Source of the DNA: JAWMQL01 sp033283165
GTDB taxonomy: Bacteria > Pseudomonadota > Gammaproteobacteria > Pseudomonadales > Halieaceae
DNA length: 64,000 nt
NCBI GenBank assembly: GCA_033283165.1
Contig: JAWMQL010000002.1
Location: 186,001 to 250,000 of the forward strand
Direction of reading: 5' to 3'
Shown here: positions 19,058-27,503 of the stretch, one piece after another
Layout: each line of letters opens with the position of its first letter
Numbering within the stretch: the stretch's first letter is position 1
The notes under the pieces: generated by a model
Told to the model about the DNA's origin: nothing
What the model saw: the letters and a program-made list of their open reading frames with translations, nothing else
Databases searched by the model: none
Translations under genes and position numbers: made by a program

Positions 19058-20060
19058 GCGTTTCCGGGAGCTTCACCAGGTTGGGGCCGGGTACCGGCCG
19101 GGCACCGGGCACGGCGAGCAACTGCGCGACAGTATCGCCGAAGTGCTGGACTACTACCGCGGCTTGTTCGGGCTGGGCAGCGCGGCGCTGCAGCGGGAGG
19201 CCGAGCACTTCAGGGCGCTGGTTGTCGCCTTCGATCCGGTGCTGGCCGAGGAGATCGAGGGTATTGCCGCCGGCGCCGCCCAGGCTCCCTGGCTGCTGTA
19301 CGCCCTCAACGCCCGCTCGGAACTGTTGAACAGGCTGACCGTGGCGGAATGCACCGCGCTGGTGGATACCGGCGCGCGAATCCTGGCCCAGAACTGGGAC
19401 TGGGGGCGGACGCTGGAACGCCACCTGGTGCTGTTGCAGATCGATAGCCCCGGGGGCCTGCGCATCGCCACCCTGACCGAACCAGGCATGCTGGCCAAGG
19501 TGGGCCTGAACAGCGCCGGTCTCGGCGTTTGCCTGAATATCCTGCGCCATCCCTCGGAGCAGCCAGGCCTGCCCGTGCACGTAGTGTTGCGCGCGATCCT
19601 CACCAGCCCGGACCTGACGGCGGTGCGGCAGCTGGTGGCCGACCAGGCGGTTGGCAAGGCCAGTCACATCCTCGTGGCTAATGCGACCGGGGACTACCTC
19701 AGCGTCGAATTCGCCGGGCCGCGGCACTTCCTGCTGGCAACCCGCGACGGACGGTTGTGCCACAGCAATCACTACCAGGCGGCAGAAGAGCTCAACACCG
19801 GCCTGCCGTTTTACTCAACCCGGGAACGGCTGGCGCGCGCCGAGGCCATGTTCCTCACCGGCGACGCTGAACCCTGGTCGGTGCTGACTGACCGGTGCGA
19901 CGGTCCCCTCTCGGTCTGCCGCCCGTACGGCCCCTCTGAATCGCCCGGCTTTGGCGAGGTGGGGACGGTGTTCAGCCTGCAGATGGACCTGGCGGCCCGG
20001 GAACTGCGTATTCGCCGCGGCTGCGATCCCGCCGCACCGGACTACCGCGTTGCGCTGTGA
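19044..20060 (+). CDS. C45-family acyltransferase/amidohydrolase (acyl-CoA:6-APA acyltransferase-like)
   Basis: A 338-residue protein whose presumed TTG start overlaps the sulfotransferase stop by 14 bases (a second TTG lies at 19050). The family is shown by ALNARSELL, the candidate nucleophile C103 in AECTAL, and AQNWDWG shortly after, as in Ntn-type C45 enzymes. These are made as precursors and cleave themselves at that Cys; they hydrolyse or transfer acyl groups on amides. Together with the nitrilase at 13802 it gives this locus two amide-acting enzymes. No signal peptide is seen, so it is probably cytoplasmic. Confidence 0.82.
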   Translation: MTLTERFRELHQVGAGYRPGTGHGEQLRDSIAEVLDYYRGLFGLGSAALQREAEHFRALVVAFDPVLAEEIEGIAAGAAQAPWLLYALNARSELLNRLTVAECTALVDTGARILAQNWDWGRTLERHLVLLQIDSPGGLRIATLTEPGMLAKVGLNSAGLGVCLNILRHPSEQPGLPVHVVLRAILTSPDLTAVRQLVADQAVGKASHILVANATGDYLSVEFAGPRHFLLATRDGRLCHSNHYQAAEELNTGLPFYSTRERLARAEAMFLTGDAEPWSVLTDRCDGPLSVCRPYGPSESPGFGEVGTVFSLQMDLAARELRIRRGCDPAAPDYRVAL

Positions 20061-20083
20061 TTGGACCAGTACCGGAGCCCTAA

Positions 20084-20117
20084 CTGGCCCTATGGTGGTC
20101 CGGGCTGGCTTGCTACC
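20084..20117 (+). promoter_or_regulatory. Putative MocR-binding promoter motif (MFS-ADH unit)
   Basis: It starts CTGGCCCTA, then GTG, a second CTGG at 20105, and ends TACC with the same 30-base spacing as the site at 13697. Immediately upstream GGACCAGT (20063-20070) is the inverse of an ACTGGTCC half-site. The motif lies 14-47 bases ahead of the MFS start, so TACCTT may serve as a -10 element. Regulation by the MocR protein encoded at 11844 is inferred. Confidence 0.55.
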
Positions 20118-20130
20118 TTGAGGCTTACCA

Positions 20131-21345
20131 ATGACACAGGGGACCTACCCGATGAGTGACAGCGCCAGCGTCATTCGCAGCCGCCGCTTTCCCACCGCTG
20201 CTCCCGAGGGTGAGCTGGCCCGGGTACTGATGGCGTTTCTGGCCACGGCCGGCCTGTTCTATGTCAATATCATGCCGGCGCTGGTGGACGGCCTGATCGA
20301 GGGGCTGGGCTTCAGCAACCGCGAGGCGGGCCTGGTGGGCTCGGCCAATGTCTACGGTGCCGCGACCGGTGCCCTGCTGGCGGTATTCCTGGTCAAGTGG
20401 CTGGCCTGGCGCCCGACTGCTGTGGCCCTGCTGCTCGGCCTGATCACCGCGGACTGCCTGTCCATGGCCCTGACCAGCGCCACCCCGCTGATCGCCCTGC
20501 GCTTTGTACACGGCGTCATCGGCGGCACCCTGGTGGGGGTGGGATTTGCGGTCATGTCCCGCACCAGCGAGACCGACCGCAGCTTTGGCTACCTGTTGTC
20601 CGTGCAGTACGGCCTGGGCGGCCTGGGCCTGCTGTTCCTGCCGGGACTGGTGCCGACCTTCGGCACCACGGCCCTGTTCCTGGCGCTGATCGCATTCAGC
20701 GTGGTAACGCTGTTGATGGTGCCTTTCATGGACGATTACCCGGTGGACGCCGGCCACGCCGACGGCACCCGACCGGCCGCCGCTCCGATACACCGCGGCC
20801 TGCTGGCCATGGCGCTGGTCGGCACCTTCCTGTTCCAGGCGGCGAATATGGGGCTCTACGCCTACGTCATCGGTCTGGGACGACATTTCGGCCAGGACAC
20901 CCCCTTCATCAGTCACGTGCTCGGCGTGGCGGCCTGGATTGCCATCGCCGGTTCGGTGGCTGTGATCCTGCTGTCCACCCGGCGCGGCCGGCAACTGCCC
21001 CTCGGCGCCGGTATCCTGCTGACGATCGCCGGCACCTGGCTGCTGCACTACAGCGACAACAAGGTCCTGTTCTGGATCGCGAACGTCGGCGTGGGTATCA
21101 CCTGGGCGTTCGTCATCTCCTACCTGCTCGGCATGTGCGCCGCCTTCGACCGCAGCGGGCAGACCGCGGCCCTGGGCGGTTTCGCCTCCAAGATGGGCCT
21201 GGCCAGCGGCCCGCTGGTCGCCGCCATGGTGGTCGGGGAGAGCAATTACACCCTGCTGGTCAACCTCGCGATTATCGCCCTGGTCGGCGGCTGGCTGGTG
21301 GTCCTGAAACCGGCCGCGGTACTGGATCGCAATCCTCGCGAGTAG
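20131..21345 (+). CDS. Major facilitator superfamily transporter
   Basis: A 404-residue protein with about 12 hydrophobic helices in two halves and an MFS-like helix 4-5 region (RFVHGVIGGTLVGVGFAVMSR). Two starts are possible: ATG 20131 (GAGG upstream) and ATG 20152 (AGGGGA upstream); the upstream one is kept here. It would move a small molecule across the inner membrane, either export or uptake. The zinc dehydrogenase follows after 59 bases, and the MocR-type promoter motif lies just upstream. Confidence 0.88.
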   Translation: MTQGTYPMSDSASVIRSRRFPTAAPEGELARVLMAFLATAGLFYVNIMPALVDGLIEGLGFSNREAGLVGSANVYGAATGALLAVFLVKWLAWRPTAVALLLGLITADCLSMALTSATPLIALRFVHGVIGGTLVGVGFAVMSRTSETDRSFGYLLSVQYGLGGLGLLFLPGLVPTFGTTALFLALIAFSVVTLLMVPFMDDYPVDAGHADGTRPAAAPIHRGLLAMALVGTFLFQAANMGLYAYVIGLGRHFGQDTPFISHVLGVAAWIAIAGSVAVILLSTRRGRQLPLGAGILLTIAGTWLLHYSDNKVLFWIANVGVGITWAFVISYLLGMCAAFDRSGQTAALGGFASKMGLASGPLVAAMVVGESNYTLLVNLAIIALVGGWLVVLKPAAVLDRNPRE

Positions 21346-21404
21346 TCGCGGGAGCAGCGCGGCGATATAGTTGGGCGCTGTTCAGTCGCATCGAGGCCGA
21401 TCCC

Positions 21405-22421
21405 ATGCTGCAGGTCAACATACATGCCCCCGGCTCCTTTTCCCTCGACGAGGTGGCGGCGCCGGTTCCCGGGGAGCGGGACGTGGTGGTCGACGTCGCC
21501 GCCTGCGGCATCTGCGGCAGTGACCTGGGCTACGTCGCCATGGGCGGGCTGACCGGACCCGGGGTGCCCATGCCCCTGGGTCATGAACTCGCCGGGACCA
21601 TCAGCGCGGTGGGGGCAGCGGTGACCGGCGTCGAGGTCGGCCAGCGGGTGGTGGTCAACCCCATGGGAGCGGGCAACCAGATCGGCAACGGCGGACCGGA
21701 AGGCGGCTTCGCGCCGCAACTGCTGGTGCGCAACGCGGCCGCGGGGGACGCCCTGCTGGCACTGCCGGATGCCCTGAGCTTCGAACAGGGCGCCCTGGTG
21801 GAACCCCTGTCCGTGGCAACCCACGGCATCAACCAGGCGGATCTCAAACCCGACTCCAGGGTGGTGGTGCTGGGCGCAGGCCCCATCGGGCTGGCGGCGG
21901 TGGCGGTACTGAAGTACCGCGGACTCCGCGATGTCGCAATAGTGGATCTGTCAGAGCAACGCCTGGAACGGGCCCGCGCACTGGGGGCCGACCACACCCT
22001 GGCAGGCGGGCGGCCGCTGGCATCCCTGCTGGGCGACATTCACGGCAGCGTGGAATTCTTCGGCATGCCTGTCCCCGCCACCGACGTCTATATCGAGGCC
22101 ACCGGCGCCCGCCCGGTGGTGGAGGACGTTCTGCAGTCAATCCGCCCGGGTGGCACCCTGGTGGTACTGGGCCTGCACAAGGAACCGGTATCCCTGGACC
22201 TGGTCAATCTGCTGGCGCGGGAGATCACTATCAAGGGCTCCATGGCCTACCCCACAGAATTCCCTGAGGCCATCGACATGCTGGCCAGCGGCCGCGTGGA
22301 CCTGTCCCCTATGATCAGCCACCGGTTCAGCCTGGACCGCTTCGACGAGGCCTTCGCCACTGCCAGCGACCCGGTGAGGGCGGCCAAGGTGATGGTCACC
22401 ATGGCCCATGCAGACCGCTAG
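21405..22421 (+). CDS. Zinc-dependent alcohol dehydrogenase (MDR family) lacking structural-zinc cysteines
   Basis: Start placed at ATG 21405, giving 338 residues; open frame continues far upstream but overlaps the MFS gene in another frame. The catalytic-zinc ligands are visible (C37 in CGICGSD, H60-E61 in LGHELAG) and the NAD-binding GAGPIGLAAVAVLKYRG lies near residues 150-165. The usual four-Cys structural-zinc loop is replaced by a Gly/Asn-rich stretch (NPMGAGNQIGNGGPEGG). It resembles threonine/sorbitol-dehydrogenase-type enzymes and should oxidise an alcohol. Its stop shares the palindrome CTAG with the stop of the convergent gene. Confidence 0.87.
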   Translation: MLQVNIHAPGSFSLDEVAAPVPGERDVVVDVAACGICGSDLGYVAMGGLTGPGVPMPLGHELAGTISAVGAAVTGVEVGQRVVVNPMGAGNQIGNGGPEGGFAPQLLVRNAAAGDALLALPDALSFEQGALVEPLSVATHGINQADLKPDSRVVVLGAGPIGLAAVAVLKYRGLRDVAIVDLSEQRLERARALGADHTLAGGRPLASLLGDIHGSVEFFGMPVPATDVYIEATGARPVVEDVLQSIRPGGTLVVLGLHKEPVSLDLVNLLAREITIKGSMAYPTEFPEAIDMLASGRVDLSPMISHRFSLDRFDEAFATASDPVRAAKVMVTMAHADR

Positions 22422-23248
22422 TTCGGGGCGCGAGCAGCCCGGGCGTAGGCGATGGCGTCCGCGTTATCGATCAGGGTACCGTTGGCCAGTTCCCCGGTCC
22501 GGGCGCTGATCTCCAGCATGGCGAGCCCGAGGTCGACACCCGGGATCACCAGTTTGCCCGGCTTCAGCAGCCATTCACCCAGGTAGACCAGGCCGTTGGC
22601 CCGGTCCGCGGCGGGCCGGATCCAGCCCGAGCGATGGCCGAAGGTGCGCAGACCCGTGCCCTCCGCCAGGGCCGCCAGTTGCAGTTCGGCCCGGCCTTTC
22701 TCCCGCGCCCAGTGGGTGTTGCTGATGGGGTTGGTGCCCATCCCGGTCACGTTGTGAAACGCCATGGGGCCCTGTTGGCGCAGCGCCAGCCACTGGCGCA
22801 CAAAGGCCATGGGAAAGTCCACGTGAATCCGGGTGTAGGTCTCGTCATCAACATTCAACGACGAGGTACCCAGGGCCCAGAACACGGTGTTGACCTGCGG
22901 CAGGATATCCACCAGTGAGCTGTAGTCGGTGAAATCGCGGTGCAGGCGCATCTCCACCTTGCCCGCTGCGACCCCGGCGTCGATCCGGGGCGAGCTGCGT
23001 CGGGTGATGACATATACCTTATCGACCATCGGGCTATCGACGGCCGCCTTGAGCAGGCTGTCGCCGGCACTGCCGGTGGCGCCGAACACCATCACCACAC
23101 GGTTGGCATCGGGGTCGCGTAAGGCCTGCGGATCGGGGCTGAGGGTACCCAGGGTCAGCGCACCCCAGACATTGAGTCCCGCCACCAGCAGCAGGAAACC
23201 GGCCGCGGCAAACAGGGTGATTTTCTTCAACAGCTTCAGCATGTTCAT
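22418..23248 (-). CDS. Membrane-anchored NAD(P)-binding Rossmann-fold protein
   Basis: A 276-residue protein with one N-terminal membrane helix (residues about 9-32) and a Rossmann domain starting VVMVFGATGSAGDSLLKAA at about 51-69, as in atypical SDR proteins of the HIM/TIP30 oxidoreductase type. The usual YxxxK is replaced by sequence around HWAREKGRAE, common in that subgroup. It is convergent with the dehydrogenase at 21405. It is divergent, with a 135-base gap, from the lipoprotein at 23384. Function beyond nucleotide binding is unknown. Confidence 0.8.
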   Translation of the reverse strand: MNMLKLLKKITLFAAAGFLLLVAGLNVWGALTLGTLSPDPQALRDPDANRVVMVFGATGSAGDSLLKAAVDSPMVDKVYVITRRSSPRIDAGVAAGKVEMRLHRDFTDYSSLVDILPQVNTVFWALGTSSLNVDDETYTRIHVDFPMAFVRQWLALRQQGPMAFHNVTGMGTNPISNTHWAREKGRAELQLAALAEGTGLRTFGHRSGWIRPAADRANGLVYLGEWLLKPGKLVIPGVDLGLAMLEISARTGELANGTLIDNADAIAYARAARAPN

Positions 23249-23383
23249 TTCCAGGAGTCAGGCACTATTGCGGCGGCAGCATGGCACAGACCGCGACCGC
23301 ACGCACGCGACGGCCACGGGATTGGCCTTTCAGACGCCCTGAAACCTGCCATAATATCCCTGTCCGATACAGGGAGAATAACA

Positions 23384-24310
23384 ATGAAACAATATCTCGC
23401 TGCGGTATCTGCCCTGCTGTGTCTGTTGTCCGCCTGTGCCAAACCGGTGGACGCGCCGGAGCCGCCGCCACCCGGTCTGGTGGAACTGCGCGCGGTGGGC
23501 ATGACCTTCGACGGCCCCACGGAGATTCCTTCCGGCTGGACCCGCTTCCGGTTCGAGAACGCCTCGCCCATGATTCATTTCGCCATGGTGGACCTGCCGC
23601 CCCCGGGAATTGGCCTGCAGGAACTGTCCGACACCCTGATGGATCCGTTCCAGGCGGTGATGGACGCGATGAACGCCAATGACGAGGAAGCCGTGAATGC
23701 GGCCTTCGGGACCTTCCCGGAGTGGATAGGTGAACTGCAGCGCCGGGGCGGCCCCGGGCTGGTATCGCCGGGACTGACCGCGGAAACGACGATATACCTG
23801 GCGCCCGGTGTTTACCTGCTGGAGTGTTACGTCAAGACCAACGGCGTGTTTCACAGCACCAGTCCCGGTGAGGGCCAGTTCGGCATGGTGCTGCCGGTAA
23901 CCGTCACGGGGGAGGATAACGGCGCACCGGAGCCGGTCGCCAATGTCACCCTGGCCCTCAGGAACAGCGGCATGGAACTGGTGGACGGCAGCCCGCGGCG
24001 CGGTCCGAATACCATCCGGGTCGATTTCGTCGAACAGCAGGCTCTGCCCTCTTTCGTTGGCAACGACGTGCACCTGATGCGGGTGGACAGTCCCGACAGC
24101 CTGGCGCGGGCGGACGACTGGATGGATTGGCGTACCCCGGAGGGCCTGCAGAGTCCCAGCCCGGTGGTATTTCTTGGCGGGATGCAGGACCTGCCCGCAG
24201 GCGCTCACGGGTATTTCAGCGTGGACCTGGCACCGGGCAATTACGCCTTCATCGCCGAGATGCCGCAACCGGACAGCGCCGGCATGGTCCTGCCGTTTAC
24301 CGTGGAATAG
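23384..24310 (+). CDS. Lipoprotein with two cupredoxin-like domains
   Basis: A 308-residue protein with GGGAGA before the ATG and a lipobox LLSAC at about residue 18. Residues about 30-180 and 185-308 look like a duplicated beta-sandwich (compare PGVYLLECYV with PGNYAFIAEM). The first copy keeps a plausible type-1 copper set: His in PMIHFAM, Cys in LECYV, His in GVFHST and Met in QFGMVLP. The second copy lacks the Cys. It may be an electron carrier or a copper-free relative. It has its own promoter space and no clear partner nearby. Confidence 0.6.
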   Translation: MKQYLAAVSALLCLLSACAKPVDAPEPPPPGLVELRAVGMTFDGPTEIPSGWTRFRFENASPMIHFAMVDLPPPGIGLQELSDTLMDPFQAVMDAMNANDEEAVNAAFGTFPEWIGELQRRGGPGLVSPGLTAETTIYLAPGVYLLECYVKTNGVFHSTSPGEGQFGMVLPVTVTGEDNGAPEPVANVTLALRNSGMELVDGSPRRGPNTIRVDFVEQQALPSFVGNDVHLMRVDSPDSLARADDWMDWRTPEGLQSPSPVVFLGGMQDLPAGAHGYFSVDLAPGNYAFIAEMPQPDSAGMVLPFTVE

Positions 24311-24352
24311 CTGCCAGGTCAGTGTCCATGCCGCGCGGGACACGGACCGCGA

Positions 24353-25651
24353 TCAGGCCCGCATCAACATGGCGTAACCGCCGTCCTCTGGCAACCCCAG
24401 GTCAGCCTGCAGGGGCAGGCGCACGGTGTGGCCTGAGCCCGGCGCGACGTCCACGGCCTCACCGGCGGTATTCTCCAGCCGGTTCACCACCAGGCGCAGG
24501 TTGCCGCGCGGGGTTACCAGTTCCACTTCGTCACCCAGCTGGAAACGGTTCTTGACCGCCAGGGTCAGCAGACCGCTGCCGGCGTCCCAGCCGATGGCCT
24601 CGCCGACGAACTGCTGATTGCTGCTGGAGTAGCCCTGCTCGTAGTTCTGGAACGCGGAGGGTACGTGGCGGCGATAGAAGCCCTCGGTGTAACCACGGTT
24701 GGCCAGGTGTTCCAGCTCGCCCATCAGGCGCATGTCGAAAGAACGCCCGGCCGCCGCATCGTCGATCGCCCGGCGATAGACCTGGGCGGTACGCCCCACG
24801 TAGTAGTGTGACTTGGTGCGGCCCTCGATCTTGAGGGAGTCGATACCCATGTTCACCAACCGCTCGACATGTTGCACCGCGCGCAGGTCCCTGGAGTTCA
24901 TGATGTAGGTGCCGTGCTCGTCTTCGTAGGCCGGCATGTACTCTCCCGGACGATTCTGTTCCTGCAACAGCACCGGGCCCCGCGTGGCCGCCGACGGTTC
25001 CACCGCGATCACGTCACCGCAATCATTTTCGGCAGCCTGGTGCACGTTGTACTCCCAGCGACAGGAGTTGGTGCAGGCGCCCTGGTTGGAGTCGCGGTGG
25101 GTCATGTAACCGGACAACAGGCAACGTCCGGAATAGGCGATGCACAGGGAGCCGTGCACGAACACCTCGAGCTCCATTTCCGGCACGCGTTGCCGGATTT
25201 CCTCGATCTCGTCCAGGGCCAGCTCCCGGGACAGGATGACCCGTTCCACTCCCTGGCGATGCCAGAATTTCACCGTGGCCCAGTTGACCGCATTGGCCTG
25301 CACCGACAGGTGTATGGCCTGTTGCGGCCAGCGCTCGCGCACCAGCATGATGAGGCCCGGGTCGGACATGATCAGGGCATCCGGTCCCATCTCGATCACC
25401 GGTTCCAGGTCACGGATATAGCTGCGCACCTTGTCGTTGTGGGGCGCGATGTTGCTCGCCAGGTAGAACTGTTTGCCGCACTCGTGCGCCTCGGCTATGC
25501 CCTGCGCCAGCGTGTCGAGCTTGTTGAACTCATTATTGCGCACCCGCAGGGAGTAGCGCGGCTGGCCCGCGTACACCGCGTCCGCGCCATAGGCGAATGC
25601 GTAGCGCATATGCTTGATCGAGCCCGCCGGCGAAAGCAGTTCGGTGGTCAT
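24353..25651 (-). CDS. trhP: tRNA uridine-34 hydroxylation protein TrhP (peptidase U32 family)
   Basis: Start set at ATG 25651 (MTTELLSPAGSIKHMRYAF), the family's usual beginning, giving 432 residues; a longer frame upstream is spurious. U32 signatures include GADAVYAG, the ELEVFVHGSLCIAYSGRC block, and a second Cys pair in GACTNSCRW, which with it should ligate an iron-sulfur cluster. In E. coli TrhP (YegQ) acts in prephenate-dependent 5-hydroxyuridine formation at tRNA position 34. It stands as a single gene, convergent with the lipoprotein at 23384. Confidence 0.93.
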   Translation of the reverse strand: MTTELLSPAGSIKHMRYAFAYGADAVYAGQPRYSLRVRNNEFNKLDTLAQGIAEAHECGKQFYLASNIAPHNDKVRSYIRDLEPVIEMGPDALIMSDPGLIMLVRERWPQQAIHLSVQANAVNWATVKFWHRQGVERVILSRELALDEIEEIRQRVPEMELEVFVHGSLCIAYSGRCLLSGYMTHRDSNQGACTNSCRWEYNVHQAAENDCGDVIAVEPSAATRGPVLLQEQNRPGEYMPAYEDEHGTYIMNSRDLRAVQHVERLVNMGIDSLKIEGRTKSHYYVGRTAQVYRRAIDDAAAGRSFDMRLMGELEHLANRGYTEGFYRRHVPSAFQNYEQGYSSSNQQFVGEAIGWDAGSGLLTLAVKNRFQLGDEVELVTPRGNLRLVVNRLENTAGEAVDVAPGSGHTVRLPLQADLGLPEDGGYAMLMRA

Positions 25652-25829
25652 GGTCCAGGTCCGGTATTTTGGGGGCGGCGATTGTACCGGAATTGGCCAG
25701 CAGCGCCCAGCGCCTGTCACGACTGCGGGTCGGTTGCCGGAAACTGGTCTATAGTTCATCCACCCTTGCAGCCGTAAGTGCGGCAACGAGGGTGAGGTAC
25801 TTCTTTCAAGCTAACGAGGCAATAACACT

Positions 25830-26255
25830 ATGAGAAAGTTTTTACTGGTGGTGCTGTGCATGCTCCCGCTCGGTGTCATGGCGGAGGTGGTTTACAAGGA
25901 TGGCAGTTACTGGACGGTGACCTCGGTGGACACCAAGCCGGGGCACTACGACGATTACCTGGCCGACCTCAACAATGCCTGGCGCAAGTCGCTGGAGCAA
26001 CAGAAAAAGGATGGCAAGGTCAAGAGCTACCGCATTTTCAGCAACACCCATGCCCGCCACGGCGAACCCAACCTGTGGTTGATGGTGGAGTGGACCTCAG
26101 CGGGCGCCGTCCTGGACACACCGAGAGAGTACTGGGACGAGGAGTCGAAGAAGCTGTTCGGCTCGGTGGAAGGTGGTAACGAGGCCAATATCAAGCGCGG
26201 CGAATTACGCACCATCATGAGCGAGGTGCTGGTACGCGAGGTGACCTTCAAGTAA
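25830..26255 (+). CDS. Small secreted protein of unknown function
   Basis: A 141-residue protein with GAGG before the ATG and a signal peptide ending VMAE (about residue 19). The mature part starts VVYKDGSYWTVTSVDTKPG and is rich in charged residues, with the pattern of a ferredoxin-like alpha/beta barrel (strand, helix LADLNNAWRKSLEQQKK, strand, strand). This may mean it binds a small ligand in the periplasm, but I do not recognise a named family. It is a single gene with its own 5' region. Confidence 0.75.
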   Translation: MRKFLLVVLCMLPLGVMAEVVYKDGSYWTVTSVDTKPGHYDDYLADLNNAWRKSLEQQKKDGKVKSYRIFSNTHARHGEPNLWLMVEWTSAGAVLDTPREYWDEESKKLFGSVEGGNEANIKRGELRTIMSEVLVREVTFK

Positions 26256-26441
26256 CCACAGTGGCACGGGACGGCTGAATTGTCGTCACCGCCCCGTGCC
26301 GTTCTCATCGCGGAACATGGATGACCGCGCCCGGTCGCTGGCTACTTTTGCCTATGGAATCGATCGTTACGGTAATGGTCCCACGCCGCCAAATTCCCTA
26401 TCCTGTCAGGCCTGCCACATCCTGAGCGAGAGTCTGACACC

Positions 26442-27464
26442 ATGCCCGAGGAACGCGCCGAACTGGATATGGAGTCCCTGCAGGGCCATCGCCTGGGGCC
26501 CTACAACAGTTTCAACCCGGTAAACCGCGCCCAGGTGTGGCAATGGTGCAGCGCCATGGGCGATCGAAACCCCCTGTACCTGAACGAGGCCTATCGCCGA
26601 CAGGCTGGCTTCGACCGCGTGGTGGCGCCACCGGCAATGATGCAGATGTGGACCATGCGCGATATCAATTTCGACTATGCCCCGGGCTCCACCGACGCCC
26701 CGCCCTACCAGGTCTTCGATACCCTCGCCGCCAGCGGCTTCCCGGGCAATGTGGCGGTCAGCTACGACATCACCTTTCATCGCTATTTACTGGAGGGGGA
26801 CCGGGCCCATCACTACACCACCGTGGTCGGGATCTCCGAGTGCAAGCAGACTGCCCTGGGCCAGGGGTACTTCGTCACCGAGCGGGTGGAGTACCTGGAC
26901 CAGCACGAGCAATTGTTTGCCGAGGCCCTCATCACCTATTTCCAGTACCAGCCCGCAGCAGCGGCCGGACCCGGAGGCAGCGCTGCGAACGAGGCAAGCG
27001 CCGGGACCCGGGAGGGTCCTTCAACGGCAGCACCCTGGCAAAGTGATCATGTCGATGTCGTGTTCGCCGACCTGCAGCCCGGTGACGTCCTGCCGGAACT
27101 GGTCATTCCCATCACCCATAAGCTGATCGTGGGTGGTGCCATCGCCACCCAGGACTATATCGACGTGCACCACAACGCGCCCGCCGCCCGGGCTGCCGCC
27201 ATGCCGGATATTTTCATGAATATCCTGACCACCAGCGGCCTCTGCGCGCGCTACCTCAGCGACTGGGCCGGACCGGCCAGTCGACTGCGCACACTGGCCT
27301 TCAAGCTGCTGGCGCCCAATACCCCCGGGGATACCATGATCATGCAGGGACGGGTCGCCGCGCTGACCCGTGGGGATGGCGAACCAGAGATCACGGTAGA
27401 GTTCGCCGGGAAAAACCGGCGCGGCGTTCACGTCGCCGGCAGCGCCACCCTCGCCCTGCCCTGA
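26442..27464 (+). CDS. Double hot-dog MaoC-like hydratase
   Basis: A 340-residue protein. Residues about 10-160 resemble the N-terminal MaoC-type hot-dog domain seen in fatty-acid and steroid enoyl-CoA hydratases (WCSAMGDRNPLYLNEAYRR, FDRVVAPPAMMQMW). After a Gly/Ala linker (about 168-195) a second hot-dog domain follows with KLIVGGAIATQDYIDVHHN. It probably hydrates an enoyl-CoA, as in the paired steroid side-chain hydratases. An SDR follows after 39 bases with its own ribosome binding site, which would suit the next oxidation step. Confidence 0.82.
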   Translation: MPEERAELDMESLQGHRLGPYNSFNPVNRAQVWQWCSAMGDRNPLYLNEAYRRQAGFDRVVAPPAMMQMWTMRDINFDYAPGSTDAPPYQVFDTLAASGFPGNVAVSYDITFHRYLLEGDRAHHYTTVVGISECKQTALGQGYFVTERVEYLDQHEQLFAEALITYFQYQPAAAAGPGGSAANEASAGTREGPSTAAPWQSDHVDVVFADLQPGDVLPELVIPITHKLIVGGAIATQDYIDVHHNAPAARAAAMPDIFMNILTTSGLCARYLSDWAGPASRLRTLAFKLLAPNTPGDTMIMQGRVAALTRGDGEPEITVEFAGKNRRGVHVAGSATLALP

Positions 27465-27503
27465 CCACCACAGGCAACGTTGCAACGCAACAGGAGTAGC
27501 ACC

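Noticed and set aside
20397..21404. Extension of the dehydrogenase frame far upstream
   Set aside because: It overlaps the whole MFS gene in another frame and has Pro/Arg/Gly-rich shadow composition; the family N-terminus matches ATG 21405.
25743..25763. AACTGGTCTATAG before the gene at 25830 as another MocR site
   Set aside because: It resembles the first half of the motif but lacks TACC at the fixed distance, and the gene has no link to the locus.
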